IMG/VR virus record: IMGVR_UViG_3300042922_001182
Location: 124,001 to 188,000 of that record
Source: a virus
Strand: one strand, 5' to 3'
Length of the DNA stretch: 64,000 nucleotides
Positions 42,605 to 52,419 of the stretch are shown here, piece by piece. How positions within the stretch are numbered: the stretch's first letter is position 1; each line of letters opens with the position of its first letter. A model generated the notes under the pieces. That model was not told the origin of the DNA, ran no database searches, and saw only the letters and a list, made by a program, of their open reading frames with translations. The position numbers and the translations under genes were made by a program.

Positions 42605-43960
42605 ATGCTCGATAAAGTAGTCAAGCCGGGGCTCCCCGGCACTGCGAAGCCTGGTGCCATTGAGACCGCTGATCCCAAGCAGCTCTCGAAGGTGATGGGG
42701 ATGCCCCACGTCTTCTCGGGGATGAGCGACCCCAGGGGGCGAGTCTACTCCAACACCATCATGGCGGACCTCCCGGTCCTCACCATCATCCCCGGGAAAC
42801 CGGCTATCAACACCCTCCTGCGGAAGGGACCAGATGGGAAGACACTCAGCGACAGTGAACTTTTGGAAGAGGTGAAGAAGAAGCTGAACTACAAGGAGGG
42901 CGGCGCCGACGAGACCTACGACTTCCTGGCGAAGGAGTGGTTCCACATGAAGAGCGACAGCAAGGGAGACGGTGGCAAGATCCCGGACATCCGCTACTTC
43001 TCCTTCCAAGCGGATTGGAAGGAGTACTTCGCCCACGTCACGGTCATGGTCGCTTTCCTCGCCGCACAGATGGGCCTGAAGAAGTTCTACAACTTCAACG
43101 ACGCCTTCGAGAAGCAGCTGATCGGCGGCGGCCTCCAGTACTTCGTGGACAAGGCGACCAGCATCACCGAGTCCGCCAGCAACGAGTACGGCGAGTCCGT
43201 CCTCTCGGTCACCAAGAGGGCCTCAGGCCTGGTCAACGAGCTGCGCATGATGCTCGGGACCGAGGCCACCGCCCCCGGTGAGGAGGACATGGCTGCAGCG
43301 GAGCGCGTCAAGGCGACCGAGGGCATGGTCGGTAAGATCATGGCCGGTTCCGGCGACATGATGCAGACCATCACGAGCGGCGCCAACCTGATCTACCCAG
43401 AGATCTGGAAGGACTCCAACTTCACCAAGAACTACAACATCACCATGAAGTTCAGCAGCCCCTACGGCGACCCTCAGAGCATCTTCGAGAACGTCTACAT
43501 CCCGTTCCTCAGCCTGCTCGCCCTGTCGCTTCCCAGGCAGTTCTCGGCTACCGGCTACAGCATGCCCATGGTGCTGAAGATGGGGTTCCCCGGGTGGTTC
43601 GCCTCCGACATGTGCATCGTCTCCGAGGTCTCCTTCAAGAGGGCCGAGGGCGACGACGACTGGGCGGTGAACGGGCTCCCGCTCTCCATCGAGGTCAACC
43701 TGACGGTGAAGGACCTCTACCCCACCCTCATGATCACCAAGAGCTTCCCCATGCTGACCTCCAACGTGGGCATGGCGATGTACCTCCAGAACATGGCCGG
43801 TATCCGCCTGGAGCAGCCCAACCTGACCGGCAACGTCCTGTCGTTCGTGGCTGACAAGTTCGGCTTCATCAGCAGGGGCGTCGAGAGCGTGAAGTCCACC
43901 GTGGGCCAGAACACCTCTACTGTGCTGAACGGTATCGGCAACTTCATATTCAACAAGTAG
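42605..43960 (+). CDS. tail or baseplate structural protein
   Basis: 451 residues from ATG 42605 (GAGGAGAC before it). N-terminal 110 residues are loop-rich; the middle is helical; the C-terminal 180 residues (YNITMKFSSPYGDP...GYSMPMVLKMGFPGWF...EVNLTVKDLYPTLMI) are beta-rich and resemble the tube-like domain of baseplate/tail-tube-initiator proteins in jumbo phages (T4 gp48/gp54 role). That match is from pattern only. Position directly after the tape measure supports a tube or hub role. Confidence 0.7.
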   Translation: MLDKVVKPGLPGTAKPGAIETADPKQLSKVMGMPHVFSGMSDPRGRVYSNTIMADLPVLTIIPGKPAINTLLRKGPDGKTLSDSELLEEVKKKLNYKEGGADETYDFLAKEWFHMKSDSKGDGGKIPDIRYFSFQADWKEYFAHVTVMVAFLAAQMGLKKFYNFNDAFEKQLIGGGLQYFVDKATSITESASNEYGESVLSVTKRASGLVNELRMMLGTEATAPGEEDMAAAERVKATEGMVGKIMAGSGDMMQTITSGANLIYPEIWKDSNFTKNYNITMKFSSPYGDPQSIFENVYIPFLSLLALSLPRQFSATGYSMPMVLKMGFPGWFASDMCIVSEVSFKRAEGDDDWAVNGLPLSIEVNLTVKDLYPTLMITKSFPMLTSNVGMAMYLQNMAGIRLEQPNLTGNVLSFVADKFGFISRGVESVKSTVGQNTSTVLNGIGNFIFNK

Positions 43961-44020
43961 CGTCGCTTGCGTTAAGCGCTCGCCGAACCTAAGTATAAAC
44001 GGAAAATGGAGGGAGAAAGC

Positions 44021-44578
44021 ATGGCGAGCGAGAAAACTATTGAGCAGCTGATGGCCGACCCTAAGGTCATGGCCAAGGTCGATGCGTTTGTGGCTACCCT
44101 GGAGGAGAAGAACCCGTTCTACGAGCTGCGGTTCGAGTTCGAGGGAGTCCACGAGTCGGCCAAGAGGCCGAAGGCCTTCCGAAGGGGAGAGCACGTAAAG
44201 TTCTACGACCCTGGAGACAAGAGCAAGAAGGCCATCCGGGAGAGGGTCAAGGACGCGGTCGAGGCCCAGGTGGGCGGCGAGATGGAGATCCCCCGTGGCG
44301 AGTGCCACCTGAGGGCCGTCTACTACACCCAGACCCCTACGTCCTTCAACTCCGTCGATAGGGTCCTGGCGGAGCAGAAGATCCTTCGTCCGCTGGCTAA
44401 GCCGGACGTCGACAACCTCGTGAAGGAGTTCATGGACTCCTGCAACGGCCTCCTCTGGGAGGACGACGGCCAGGTGGTGTACGCCGGGCCGGAGAAGTAC
44501 TACTCGGAGAACCCCAGGATGGAGTTCACCGTCACGTTCCGGTGCGAGCCGGTCACTTCCAAGGTCAAGAAGGACTAG
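44021..44578 (+). CDS. rusA: RusA-family Holliday junction resolvase
   Basis: 185 residues from ATG 44021, behind GGAGGGAG; the earlier in-frame ATG at 44006 is inside the ribosome site. The signature KPDVDNLVKEFMDSCNG (Asp129, Asp131) followed by WEDDGQV (Asp148/Asp149) matches the RusA catalytic core (DxD plus Asp about 20 residues on). An N-terminal extension of about 40 residues exceeds the usual 120-residue RusA. It would cut four-way junctions formed during recombination and trim branched DNA before packaging. A -10-like TATAAA lies at about 43993. Confidence 0.88.
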   Translation: MASEKTIEQLMADPKVMAKVDAFVATLEEKNPFYELRFEFEGVHESAKRPKAFRRGEHVKFYDPGDKSKKAIRERVKDAVEAQVGGEMEIPRGECHLRAVYYTQTPTSFNSVDRVLAEQKILRPLAKPDVDNLVKEFMDSCNGLLWEDDGQVVYAGPEKYYSENPRMEFTVTFRCEPVTSKVKKD

Positions 44579-44590
44579 AGGTAAAGAGAG

Positions 44591-45115
44591 ATGCAGACCG
44601 TTTCGAGAAAGAAGCAGGACCTGACGAACGATCAGGTCAAGACCCTCCAGGCCCTCAAGGCCGCCAGGCGTCAGATCATGGGCTACCTGAAGCCAGAGTT
44701 CCTGGTGGAGACCATGCGCTCCACGGTGAACGCGGCCCCCACCATCAAGTTCATGTCGGCCAACGCCGAGAAGTTCATCAACGCCAAGAAGCCCATCCTC
44801 AAGCTCACGCTGGACAAGGAGGTGGCCCTGGCCGCGTACGGCGAGATCCCCACCTCCAGCGGCAAGGACGACGAGGAGGGCAACGAGGCCGTAGCCTCCT
44901 ACGTCTCCCACATCGTCTCCCAGGAGTTCATCAAGCCGTTCTCGGAGATCCTGCTCGATGCGGTCATCGAGAACTCCGAGGCGAAGGAGAAGATGCAGTC
45001 CATCGCCAGCGACGACCTTCCCGAGGAGACCATGAAGCGGTTCATCATGACCAGCATGTTCGGCCTCGGAGTCGACGTGGTCCACCTCGACTGCCTCGTC
45101 GAGTTCATGATCTAG
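44591..45115 (+). CDS. unknown 174-residue protein
   Basis: Starts 12 bases after the resolvase. Basic, helical N-terminus (SRKKQDLTNDQVKTLQALKAARRQ), a central Lys/Leu-rich part and a helical C-terminus with several Met. No family recognised. Weak ribosome site (AAAGAGAG), so it probably depends on translation of the resolvase gene. A shared terminator separates it from the convergent gene at 45162. Confidence 0.7.
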   Translation: MQTVSRKKQDLTNDQVKTLQALKAARRQIMGYLKPEFLVETMRSTVNAAPTIKFMSANAEKFINAKKPILKLTLDKEVALAAYGEIPTSSGKDDEEGNEAVASYVSHIVSQEFIKPFSEILLDAVIENSEAKEKMQSIASDDLPEETMKRFIMTSMFGLGVDVVHLDCLVEFMI

Positions 45116-45126
45116 GAAAGAGAAGA

Positions 45127-45162
45127 CCCCAACCGCCAGTCTGGCGGTTGGGGCTTTTCGTT
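45127..45162. terminator. terminator between convergent genes
   Basis: CCCCAACCGCCA (45127-45138) pairs perfectly with TGGCGGTTGGGG (45142-45153), followed by CTTTTCGTTT. The minus side has TCTTCTCTTT, so it may work both ways. Confidence 0.85.
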
Positions 45163-46043
45163 TAGCTGATCCGGTGCGAGGAGAACTGGCGGCAGAGGTC
45201 CTGCGCATGGCGGGGGCGCAGGGTCGAGAGGCGCATGGTGTTCAGCGACTCCAGCGCCGTGTACATGGCGACGGACTCGGCGAAGACCTTACGCATGTCG
45301 ACATCGGTACCCTCCTTGGCGAGCTTGACGGTGCCGTACATGATCGACCTGAAGAGGCTGGCCTCCTTGATCGACTTCACGAGGAACTTCTCCTTGGCGG
45401 CCTCGGTGAGGCTGGCCTCCAGCTCCTCGTTCTCGGCCTCGATCTCTCGCTCGCGCTTGACGACCTCGGTCACCTTCTTCTTGACGGTGGTGGCGACGGT
45501 CGTGGCCGCGCTCTCCACCAGGGCGGTGAAGAGGTTCAGCGCCTCGTCCTGGTCGGCGCCCTCGTTCACCACCGCGACGGCGACGTGCTCGCATGCGCGG
45601 TAGATGTCCCGGACGGTGGGGCTGGGCGAGCTGGCGAAGGCGCCGATGGTGAGGACGCCCTGCTTGAAGCACTCCTGGTAGAACGCACTGGCGTTCTCCC
45701 GGATGCTGTCGCCGTTGTCGATCATGTAGTCGGAGTCGAACACCAGCGACTCGACGTAGATCTCGCTCAGGGCCATGACGAGCGTCTGCTCCAGAAGGGC
45801 CTTCTTCTGGTGAAGCTGGTCCTCGCGCTCGCGACGGCGCTCGACGTGCTTCATGTTGACGGCGCTCTCGGCGAGCTCGCGCATCTGCATGTTGCGGCGG
45901 TCCTCGGACTCCGCCAGCTCGATCTCGCGCTTCTTCGCCTGGCTGTCGATGAAGGACTGGATGCCCTCCAGGAACCGGCTGTTCCGCTGGCCGTGGACGG
46001 TGTCGCCGAGGCGGACACCCTTGCTGTTGCTGGTAATAAGCAT
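45162..46043 (-). CDS. unknown coiled-coil protein after the gp6-like gene
   Basis: 293 residues, almost wholly helical: residues 25-85 and 190-225 are long charged coiled coils (KKREIELAESEDRR; KREREIEAENEELEA). No membrane segment or catalytic motif. Ribosome site GAGAGGAGTG before ATG 46043. It is last in the minus-strand baseplate unit (48665 to 45162), so a virion or assembly role is likely but unproven. Confidence 0.75.
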   Translation of the reverse strand: MLITSNSKGVRLGDTVHGQRNSRFLEGIQSFIDSQAKKREIELAESEDRRNMQMRELAESAVNMKHVERRREREDQLHQKKALLEQTLVMALSEIYVESLVFDSDYMIDNGDSIRENASAFYQECFKQGVLTIGAFASSPSPTVRDIYRACEHVAVAVVNEGADQDEALNLFTALVESAATTVATTVKKKVTEVVKREREIEAENEELEASLTEAAKEKFLVKSIKEASLFRSIMYGTVKLAKEGTDVDMRKVFAESVAMYTALESLNTMRLSTLRPRHAQDLCRQFSSHRIS

Positions 46044-46069
46044 GACCTATGCACTCCTCTCGCTTCGCT

Positions 46070-48646
46070 CTACAGGTAGGTGATGTCGATTCTGGGGGTG
46101 AAGCGCCTGTCGGGTGACAGGTAGCTGTTCCTATCCATGCCAACGTTCAGGTACTCCGGAACGTGGTTAATGAGTTGTTCGGCCGTCATATCGTCGGGTT
46201 TGTCCTCCGTCGCAAGAACGTTCTGGAGGGCCGCGTTGCCGTTGACGGCGTCGAACTCGATGTACACGATCAGCGGGAACTCTTGTTCGAGCCCCCTGAT
46301 GAGGTTCGATACCGAGAACCGCCTCTGCTCGTTCTGCACCGAGACGTTCGAAGCCTCGATGGTGTCGACGATGAACTTACGGATCTCCGTGTCGAGCCTC
46401 TGGGTGAGCAGGCCACGGAGCTTGATCTTCAGCTTGAGGAAGAGGTCGGTCGTCCCCGAGTTGAAGTACTTGGAAGGCCCCCAGGTGTTGTAGAACTTGA
46501 GGTCCATGTCCGTGTTGTTCTCCAGGCTACCCTTGTTCTCCCGGAGCATGCTCTCGAAGGCGTCCAGGAGGGAGTAGATGTCCTTGTAGTTGGCGAGGTT
46601 GGAGTAGTACTCGTAGCCGATCGCGGGGACGGAGTGGATCGCGACGTTGCCCGTCTCGGGGTCCACCCGGAAGTTGGACGACACGACGTTCATCGACTTG
46701 AAGAGGCTCACCACGGGGGCGGTCTCGTAGACGACCATGGTGGCGTACTCCTCGACGTCCGTCATGTCGATGAAGGTGCCGTGACGGGTGAAGTCGATTC
46801 CGCCGTCGTGCAGCAGGCCGATCTCGATTGACATGTCCTCGTCGACGTACGTCCTGGGGATGGTCGTCCCGCTGAGGACCTCCGACAGGGAGCCCACCAG
46901 GGCCATGCGGTAGCCGCTGTTGAAGGTGTCGTCGGTGTAGAGCGTCGCGGTGCACAGGTAGTTGCTGTCGGACTGCGTCTTCTCGAAGTCGAAGAAGCCG
47001 TAGGGGGCTCCGTCCTTCTTCAGGACGCCACGGACGATGACGTCTTGCATCTCCTCCGCCGCCATGTTGGTGGTGAGCGAGAAGGACACCTTGTACTCGG
47101 GCACCAGGCTGCTGTTGCGCTCCAGGTGGACGTCGCTGATGATGAACTCGTTGTTGATCTTGTAGTTGACGAAGGTGAACGGCGCCGGGATGTCCTCGGA
47201 CATCATGTTTCGGTAGTACGCGATCCGGGGGAACGGTGTGTCACGGAAGATCATCATGTACGGGATGGAGTACACGTAGTCGTCGGCGGCTGGCACCTCG
47301 ACGTTGGACATCAAGCGGAACAGCTTGCTGACCTTGTCGTAGATCACCTGGGACCCCGAGGGGATGACGCTGTTCAGAGCGGTCAGCTGGGCCAGGCTCG
47401 TCTGGAGGTGGAAGGTGTTGGTCGGGATGATGTTGCGGTTGAAGTCCCTCATCAGCGCGTAGCAGGAGATGAGGCGCCTCAGAACATCGTCCCTCTTCTT
47501 GAGGAACAGGAACCTGGAGCCGTTCTGGCTGTTCTGGGAGGCCACTCGCTCGAAGAAGAGGTTGATGTCCGTCTCGTTGATGATCGAGCCACGCGAGAGC
47601 TGGTACTCGATGACGCTCTTCTTGATCTCAAGCAGGTTCTTCGTGTCGACGCCGCCGACGGCCCCAGTGAGCGGGGTCACCTTCGGCTGAAGGCGGGCGA
47701 GCTTGCCCGTGTCGAACTTGAACTGGAGGTCGCCGGTGAAGTCGAAGACGCCCTTGCTGCCCTCGGTGACGTAGTACGCGACGGTCAGCTCGGAGTTGAA
47801 CTCCGGGCGGAAGCTACCGGGGGTGGCCGAGAAGTAGACCTGCAGCTGGCCGCGATCCCTGAAGGTGTAGAAGCAGAACTTCTCGGTGTCCGCAGGGGCC
47901 CTCAGGTCGTTGAAGTACTTCGGCAGCAGTTGGGTGCCACGGGAGTGCTTGTAGAACACGTCGAACGACGACATCTGCTTCGGGAAATCGATGAGGTAGA
48001 TGAGGTTGTCCGAGATGTCCTCCGAGTAGACGCTGAAGGTCTTGACGACCCGCTCCATCTGGTAGACGACGAGCTCCATGAACAGCCATACCTCGTTCTC
48101 CACCTCCTGCGACCACGTCCTGACGTAGGGGTTGGAGGGGACGGGAAGGGAGTCCTCGACGCCCACGGTGTCGTAGGTGGCCGTCACGGCGTAGCTGCCG
48201 CCAGCCGGGGTGAGCGTGAGTCGGACGGACCTGGGGAGCATGAACTGGAACGCCCCCGCGAAGAAGGGCTGGTTGCGGTCGATGATGAGGAGCCTGCTGC
48301 CGTCGAGCTGGGGCTCGGAGTAGCGGATGGCCTCCTCCTTCCTGAGGGCGAAGTTCACCCGCATGTTGGAGGGGGTGGCGAACGCGATGTCGAAGTTGTT
48401 GAGCTTCGCGGAGTTGTACACGCTCCGTGGGAGCCTCGCCGTGTTCAGGAAGAACTCGCGGTACAGGACGTTCCGGTGGAACACGCTCGTGCTCACCGCA
48501 TCCGACATCAGGGCGGTCATGTAGCCCAGGAGGCCGACCTTCAGGATGTTGGTCTCCTCGATGTTGAAGAAGCCCTTGGCCAGCTCCAGCGCTCTCGCGT
48601 CAAAGTCGTAGCTGGTGCTACCAATCTCTTGGATGGGATCTGCCAT
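46070..48646 (-). CDS. baseplate wedge protein, gp6-like
   Basis: 858 residues. The N-terminal order of helices (YDFDARALELAKGFF...ILKVGLLGYMTALMSD...VLYREFFLNTARLPRSV) has the pattern of T4 gp6 and phage gpJ-type wedge proteins, where a multi-helix start is followed by beta domains. Size is above T4 gp6 (660). The rest is beta-rich with no enzymatic motif. Ribosome site AAGGAGC before ATG 48646. It would form the ring that contracts and opens in the baseplate with gp25-like and other wedge proteins. The match is a pattern judgement, not an alignment. Confidence 0.65.
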   Translation of the reverse strand: MADPIQEIGSTSYDFDARALELAKGFFNIEETNILKVGLLGYMTALMSDAVSTSVFHRNVLYREFFLNTARLPRSVYNSAKLNNFDIAFATPSNMRVNFALRKEEAIRYSEPQLDGSRLLIIDRNQPFFAGAFQFMLPRSVRLTLTPAGGSYAVTATYDTVGVEDSLPVPSNPYVRTWSQEVENEVWLFMELVVYQMERVVKTFSVYSEDISDNLIYLIDFPKQMSSFDVFYKHSRGTQLLPKYFNDLRAPADTEKFCFYTFRDRGQLQVYFSATPGSFRPEFNSELTVAYYVTEGSKGVFDFTGDLQFKFDTGKLARLQPKVTPLTGAVGGVDTKNLLEIKKSVIEYQLSRGSIINETDINLFFERVASQNSQNGSRFLFLKKRDDVLRRLISCYALMRDFNRNIIPTNTFHLQTSLAQLTALNSVIPSGSQVIYDKVSKLFRLMSNVEVPAADDYVYSIPYMMIFRDTPFPRIAYYRNMMSEDIPAPFTFVNYKINNEFIISDVHLERNSSLVPEYKVSFSLTTNMAAEEMQDVIVRGVLKKDGAPYGFFDFEKTQSDSNYLCTATLYTDDTFNSGYRMALVGSLSEVLSGTTIPRTYVDEDMSIEIGLLHDGGIDFTRHGTFIDMTDVEEYATMVVYETAPVVSLFKSMNVVSSNFRVDPETGNVAIHSVPAIGYEYYSNLANYKDIYSLLDAFESMLRENKGSLENNTDMDLKFYNTWGPSKYFNSGTTDLFLKLKIKLRGLLTQRLDTEIRKFIVDTIEASNVSVQNEQRRFSVSNLIRGLEQEFPLIVYIEFDAVNGNAALQNVLATEDKPDDMTAEQLINHVPEYLNVGMDRNSYLSPDRRFTPRIDITYL

Positions 48647-48664
48647 TTGAAGTGCTCCTTATAA

Positions 48665-50704
48665 TCAGACGGGATCGTAGAAGGTCAGGACGTACTTTTC
48701 GCCGCCGTGGCCGTGGTGGGGCCCGTGGGGCTTCCTGATCTCGACCCGGACTCTCTTGTTGTTGCTCAGGTCGGAGAAGGCGGCAGTCTCCTTGGGGAGC
48801 TGCTTCTTGATGTCGCTCTTGGAGACAGTCTTTCCCTTGTTGTCGACCACCTGGGTCTGCTGGAGTAGGCTGGCAGCGAAGTTGAAGGCCCCCTTGATCT
48901 TCTCGAAGCCGACCTCGTAGAGGGACTTCATGTCGAACCGGATAGGAGTCTTCTGCTCTTGCTCCACCAGGCCACCGGCGACCAGGTTGAAGTCGGCCAA
49001 GATGTTGGGGTCCATGTCCTCCTTGTAGCTGAACACGAAGGGGACGCTGAACTTGACGATCTCGCTGTGCTGGTCCCTCTTGGTGCCGTAGGCGCTGTAG
49101 GGGACGGCGGTGGGGGCCACGCCGGTCAGCTTCGACCAGTACACGATCTCCTTGCCGTCCGGTCCGACGACGAAGTAGTACATGCTTCCCAGGTAATCCA
49201 CGATCTTGTCGGTGACGTTGCTGGGCTTCGGGCGAATGTATCCCCTCCGGATGGCGAAGATGTAGTCGACCCAGGCCTTGAAGAGCTTGGTGATCTCTCC
49301 GCCGTGGATGTCCGTGAACTCCACCTGGAAGGTGCCGCCGGTGACGCTCTCCACGTAGGACGTGGGGGCGATGCGCTTGTAGCCGATGGTCGTCTCGTGC
49401 GTCTCCTGCGTCTTGACGACGACGTCCGACGGCTCGAACCCCTCCATCTGGTTGGTGAGGACGGGGATGAAGCGGGCCGGTGCGGCCTCCCCCAAGCTCA
49501 GCTGTTCGAGGATGCGGTGGTCCAGCTCGCCCACGATCGGCACGACCTTGGCCAGATTGGCGTCCCCGCTGATCAGGTTCATGTCCATGGCGGTGAAGAA
49601 CACGTAGCCACGGGTCTTCTCCTGGAGGTCGATGGTCGCGTTCACGATGCCCAGGTTGTTGAACGTTGTGACGACGCCCACCGGGGTCTCGCTGGTCTCG
49701 CCGTGGATCTTGCCACGGTTCCCCTCCCCTACCTTGTACCTGGAGATCGGGTTGTACGAACCGATGATCCCGTGGGAGCCGTGGGTCTCCTTAGGGTCCT
49801 TGATGTCGGCGTGGGGCTTGTTGGGGGTCTCCTTCGCCTGGCCCTTCTTGTCGGCAGCCCTCTTGGCGGCCGTATGGTACGGCTTGGGGGTTACGGATAC
49901 GGCATCCTTGGCAGATTTGACAGGGGAGAGAACGCTGTGGAAGGGGGGTCGAGATACGACTCCTGCTCCCTTCTTCCCGCTCTCGATCTTCCCCTTCGTC
50001 GTGTGGTGGGGGGACACCGACTCGACCTTGGCGCCCGCCCTGATGACCGCAGTGGGCTTCCCATCGGGGCCGGTGATGCGGAGGAAGGGGGCGACCGCGT
50101 TGGAGGTAGTGCCACGGCTGTTGCTCCTGACGGAGCGGACCAGGCTGTGGTAGTAGCCACCTCGTTGCGCGGAGCTCCTCGGAGCGCGGGCGGTCGGGAT
50201 CGCCTTCCCCGAGACCGAGATGAATGGCGAGAGGCCCTTGACCTTGGTTACCGGGGCGGTGGGGATGGTGAAGATCGCGCCCTTGCCCGTGATCCTCACC
50301 TTGGAGGTGATGTAGGGGCTGAGCGAAGGGTACTTGGTCGTGCCGTACCCAGCCCTAACTCGGAGCTGGGAGAAGGCGACCTTCCCATTGATCACGGTCG
50401 CATCCATCTGGATGGAGGAGGGGAAGACAGGGGATGTCTGCCGGTACTTGGCGATCGCGAACTCGGTGCCGCCGGTCGAGTTCACCCTCCTGCTGGTGGT
50501 GATCAGCGGGGTGACCCTTGGGGCGCTGGTGGTGGACAGGGGAACGGTAATCACCGCTCCACCCCTGGTGCTAAGCCTGGCCTTCATTAGGTGGAAGGGG
50601 GCCACGGGCTTGGTGGTAGGCCTTGACACCTTCAGCTTGTCTCGAAGGAGGCTGATATAGTACACCACCGGCTTGCTGGCGGTGGATCTGCTGGAGAAAG
50701 CCAT
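48665..50704 (-). CDS. virion/baseplate structural protein with basic low-complexity N-terminus
   Basis: 679 residues from ATG 50704 (AGGGAGA before it). Residues 1-330 are Ser/Thr/Pro/Lys/Arg-rich, nearly without acidic residues and probably disordered, with recurring (S/T)xPxx(S/T) motifs. Residues 340-620 form a folded domain (TTFNNLGIVNATIDLQ...FTDIHGGEITKLFKAWVDYIFAIRRGYI) typical of structural proteins of large phages. A His/Gly-rich patch (HGPHHGHGG) lies near the C-terminus. It begins the minus-strand baseplate operon; a CATATTAT box lies upstream but on the other strand. Confidence 0.75.
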   Translation of the reverse strand: MAFSSRSTASKPVVYYISLLRDKLKVSRPTTKPVAPFHLMKARLSTRGGAVITVPLSTTSAPRVTPLITTSRRVNSTGGTEFAIAKYRQTSPVFPSSIQMDATVINGKVAFSQLRVRAGYGTTKYPSLSPYITSKVRITGKGAIFTIPTAPVTKVKGLSPFISVSGKAIPTARAPRSSAQRGGYYHSLVRSVRSNSRGTTSNAVAPFLRITGPDGKPTAVIRAGAKVESVSPHHTTKGKIESGKKGAGVVSRPPFHSVLSPVKSAKDAVSVTPKPYHTAAKRAADKKGQAKETPNKPHADIKDPKETHGSHGIIGSYNPISRYKVGEGNRGKIHGETSETPVGVVTTFNNLGIVNATIDLQEKTRGYVFFTAMDMNLISGDANLAKVVPIVGELDHRILEQLSLGEAAPARFIPVLTNQMEGFEPSDVVVKTQETHETTIGYKRIAPTSYVESVTGGTFQVEFTDIHGGEITKLFKAWVDYIFAIRRGYIRPKPSNVTDKIVDYLGSMYYFVVGPDGKEIVYWSKLTGVAPTAVPYSAYGTKRDQHSEIVKFSVPFVFSYKEDMDPNILADFNLVAGGLVEQEQKTPIRFDMKSLYEVGFEKIKGAFNFAASLLQQTQVVDNKGKTVSKSDIKKQLPKETAAFSDLSNNKRVRVEIRKPHGPHHGHGGEKYVLTFYDPV

Positions 50705-50816
50705 GTCGTATCTCCCTATCACTTTCCGGAGCTATTCACATCTAAATGTTCCGGGGAGATTTTCCGCCGCAGGACCCAGGAGAGAATGGCGTCCAGGGGA
50801 TTCCGAGGTTCGTCCA

Positions 50817-50824
50817 CATATTAT
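50817..50824 (+). promoter_or_regulatory. AT-rich promoter-like box CATATTAT
   Basis: Context GTCCACATATTATATGGATG, 83 bases before the ATG of the 36-residue peptide at 50907, in a 200-base divergent intergenic region. Confidence 0.6.
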
Positions 50825-50906
50825 ATGGATGCGCGGACGAGCAACGGTTGTTGCTGGCGCTCCTAAGGTGCTTCGGTCTGCGCTGGTACAAGGAAGGTGC
50901 CTGTGT

Positions 50907-51017
50907 ATGTTTGATGATGATGACGACTTCTTCGGTTTCGGAGGGTTGTTGTCCATGGTCGAGGATGTCCTCGGTGTCCTTAGCGTCATCGAGGCAATAA
51001 CCTACGACCTGGTCTAG
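50907..51017 (+). CDS. 36-residue acidic-hydrophobic peptide
   Basis: ATG 50907 sits 7 bases behind AAGGAAGGTG. The peptide starts MFDDDDDFFGFGGLL and continues with a hydrophobic helix (VEDVLGVLSVIEAITYDLV). Like the 61-residue ORF in the DNA polymerase intron it is a lone small gene with its own AT-rich box and terminator. No family known; an early host-interacting peptide is a guess. Confidence 0.6.
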   Translation: MFDDDDDFFGFGGLLSMVEDVLGVLSVIEAITYDLV

Positions 51018-51087
51018 TTCGAGACCCACAGCTAAAGAAATACGGTCTCGGACCACGGCTAATGAGCATACCTCACCTAGAGCAAAG

Positions 51088-51146
51088 CCGGTTTACCGGC
51101 TGGGGATCGGAGGCGGGGCCCTAGCGGCCACGCCTCCCTTCTTTTT
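51088..51146 (+). terminator. tandem hairpins with terminator
   Basis: GCCGG/CCGGC (51088-51100) then GGAGGCGGGGCC paired with GGCCACGCCTCC (51109-51120 and 51126-51137) and CTTCTTTTTT. Ends the small-peptide transcript. The remaining gap to 51235 shows no gene. Confidence 0.8.
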
Positions 51147-51234
51147 TGGGTGTGACCAAGACCCCCGTGCAAACTAACATTTCATTATCGAAAGCGCATT
51201 AATCCCTTCAAGGAGAGAGCGAGGAAAACTGTTT

Positions 51235-52419
51235 ATGCTTAAGGACATTTTCGAAGTGGTCCGGGCGGTGGCGGACTACGCTGACGTCGATTCGGCCAAG
51301 GAGAACATCAAGGACGCTCTCCTCACCAAGAGGAGGGATTCCATCGTCAGCAGGGCGAAGGACTCGATCGCCATGTTCCCGGCGATCTTCTCGACCAGCG
51401 TCAGCCAGACCACGGCCATGATGCTGATCAAGGCCCTGGAGGTCGAGTACGCGGAGCTGTTCCGGATCGTGCTGAGCAACGAGGGAATCATCGACCTCGA
51501 CAGCAACGACGCGAACACCAAGCGGAGTCTCGTCCGCAAGTTCCACCAGAACACCTACGTCGGCGCCCGTGACGGCATCGATGTTAGCTCCGTCGTCAGG
51601 GAGCAGGTCCAGCCCGAGCACGTCTTCCAGGCCTGCCGCGAGCTGCTGACCGCCAGCGCCGAGGACCTCAACCTGGAGAGCCTCAACGACATGACGATCA
51701 AGAACGTGCGGATCTTCACCGAGGCCCGCGAGAACGAGATCAAGAACAACGGCGTCCGGAGCCAGATCGACACCAAGGAGATCAAGAAGTTCGGCACGAT
51801 GGAGCCCCTGATCCTCCGGATCGAGGTCCAGTACAAGACGAACGCCGGTAGCACGACCACCACCGAGCTGGTCCTCGGCGTGAAGGTCGTCCCCCACTTC
51901 GTCGACACGAACGAGATGACCTACTACGTGGGCAGCTCGATCAAGCACGAGTCGGTCGTCTTCCGCATCATCCAGTGGGCCACCGGCGAGATCCAGTTCT
52001 TCCGCGACCTGCTCCTGACCGTGGACCAGGCGAAGGACGACGCCCGCTCCAGCTCGTCCATGGGCCGCACCTCGGCCTCCCTGTGGTGGCACAAGCTCCG
52101 CAGCCTGGCAAAGTCGTCGAAGTTCCGCAACCTGCTCGGCACCGAGAAGATCCTGCCCAACGCGACGATGGTCCTGACCATGGACGAGGCGCAGCACCTC
52201 AAGGCCACCGAGGGCCTGGACCTCATGGACCCCAAGAACGCCCAGAAGCTCGTCGAGGTGTTCTTCCTCATGAGGCTCACCGTGGTGGACGAGGCCGATG
52301 AGATCGCGTACATGTACGACGAGGACACCATGTCGTACAACCGCTACTCCTACTCGTCGTTGTCGAAGTCCGGCAACACCAACGAGCTCAAGGCGCTAGT
52401 CTCCCTGCTCAGCAGGTAG
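51235..52419 (+). CDS. unknown 394-residue protein, probably virion
   Basis: Starts at ATG 51235 behind GAGCGAGGAAAAC. N-terminal half is helical; the middle (LILRIEVQYKTNAGSTTTTELVLGVKVVPHFV) is beta; the C-terminal half is helical with an aromatic/Ser end. No motif recognised. It forms an operon with the membrane protein at 52436 (16-base gap). The pair precedes head-type and baseplate genes, so a virion or membrane-contact role is plausible. Confidence 0.75.
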   Translation: MLKDIFEVVRAVADYADVDSAKENIKDALLTKRRDSIVSRAKDSIAMFPAIFSTSVSQTTAMMLIKALEVEYAELFRIVLSNEGIIDLDSNDANTKRSLVRKFHQNTYVGARDGIDVSSVVREQVQPEHVFQACRELLTASAEDLNLESLNDMTIKNVRIFTEARENEIKNNGVRSQIDTKEIKKFGTMEPLILRIEVQYKTNAGSTTTTELVLGVKVVPHFVDTNEMTYYVGSSIKHESVVFRIIQWATGEIQFFRDLLLTVDQAKDDARSSSSMGRTSASLWWHKLRSLAKSSKFRNLLGTEKILPNATMVLTMDEAQHLKATEGLDLMDPKNAQKLVEVFFLMRLTVVDEADEIAYMYDEDTMSYNRYSYSSLSKSGNTNELKALVSLLSR

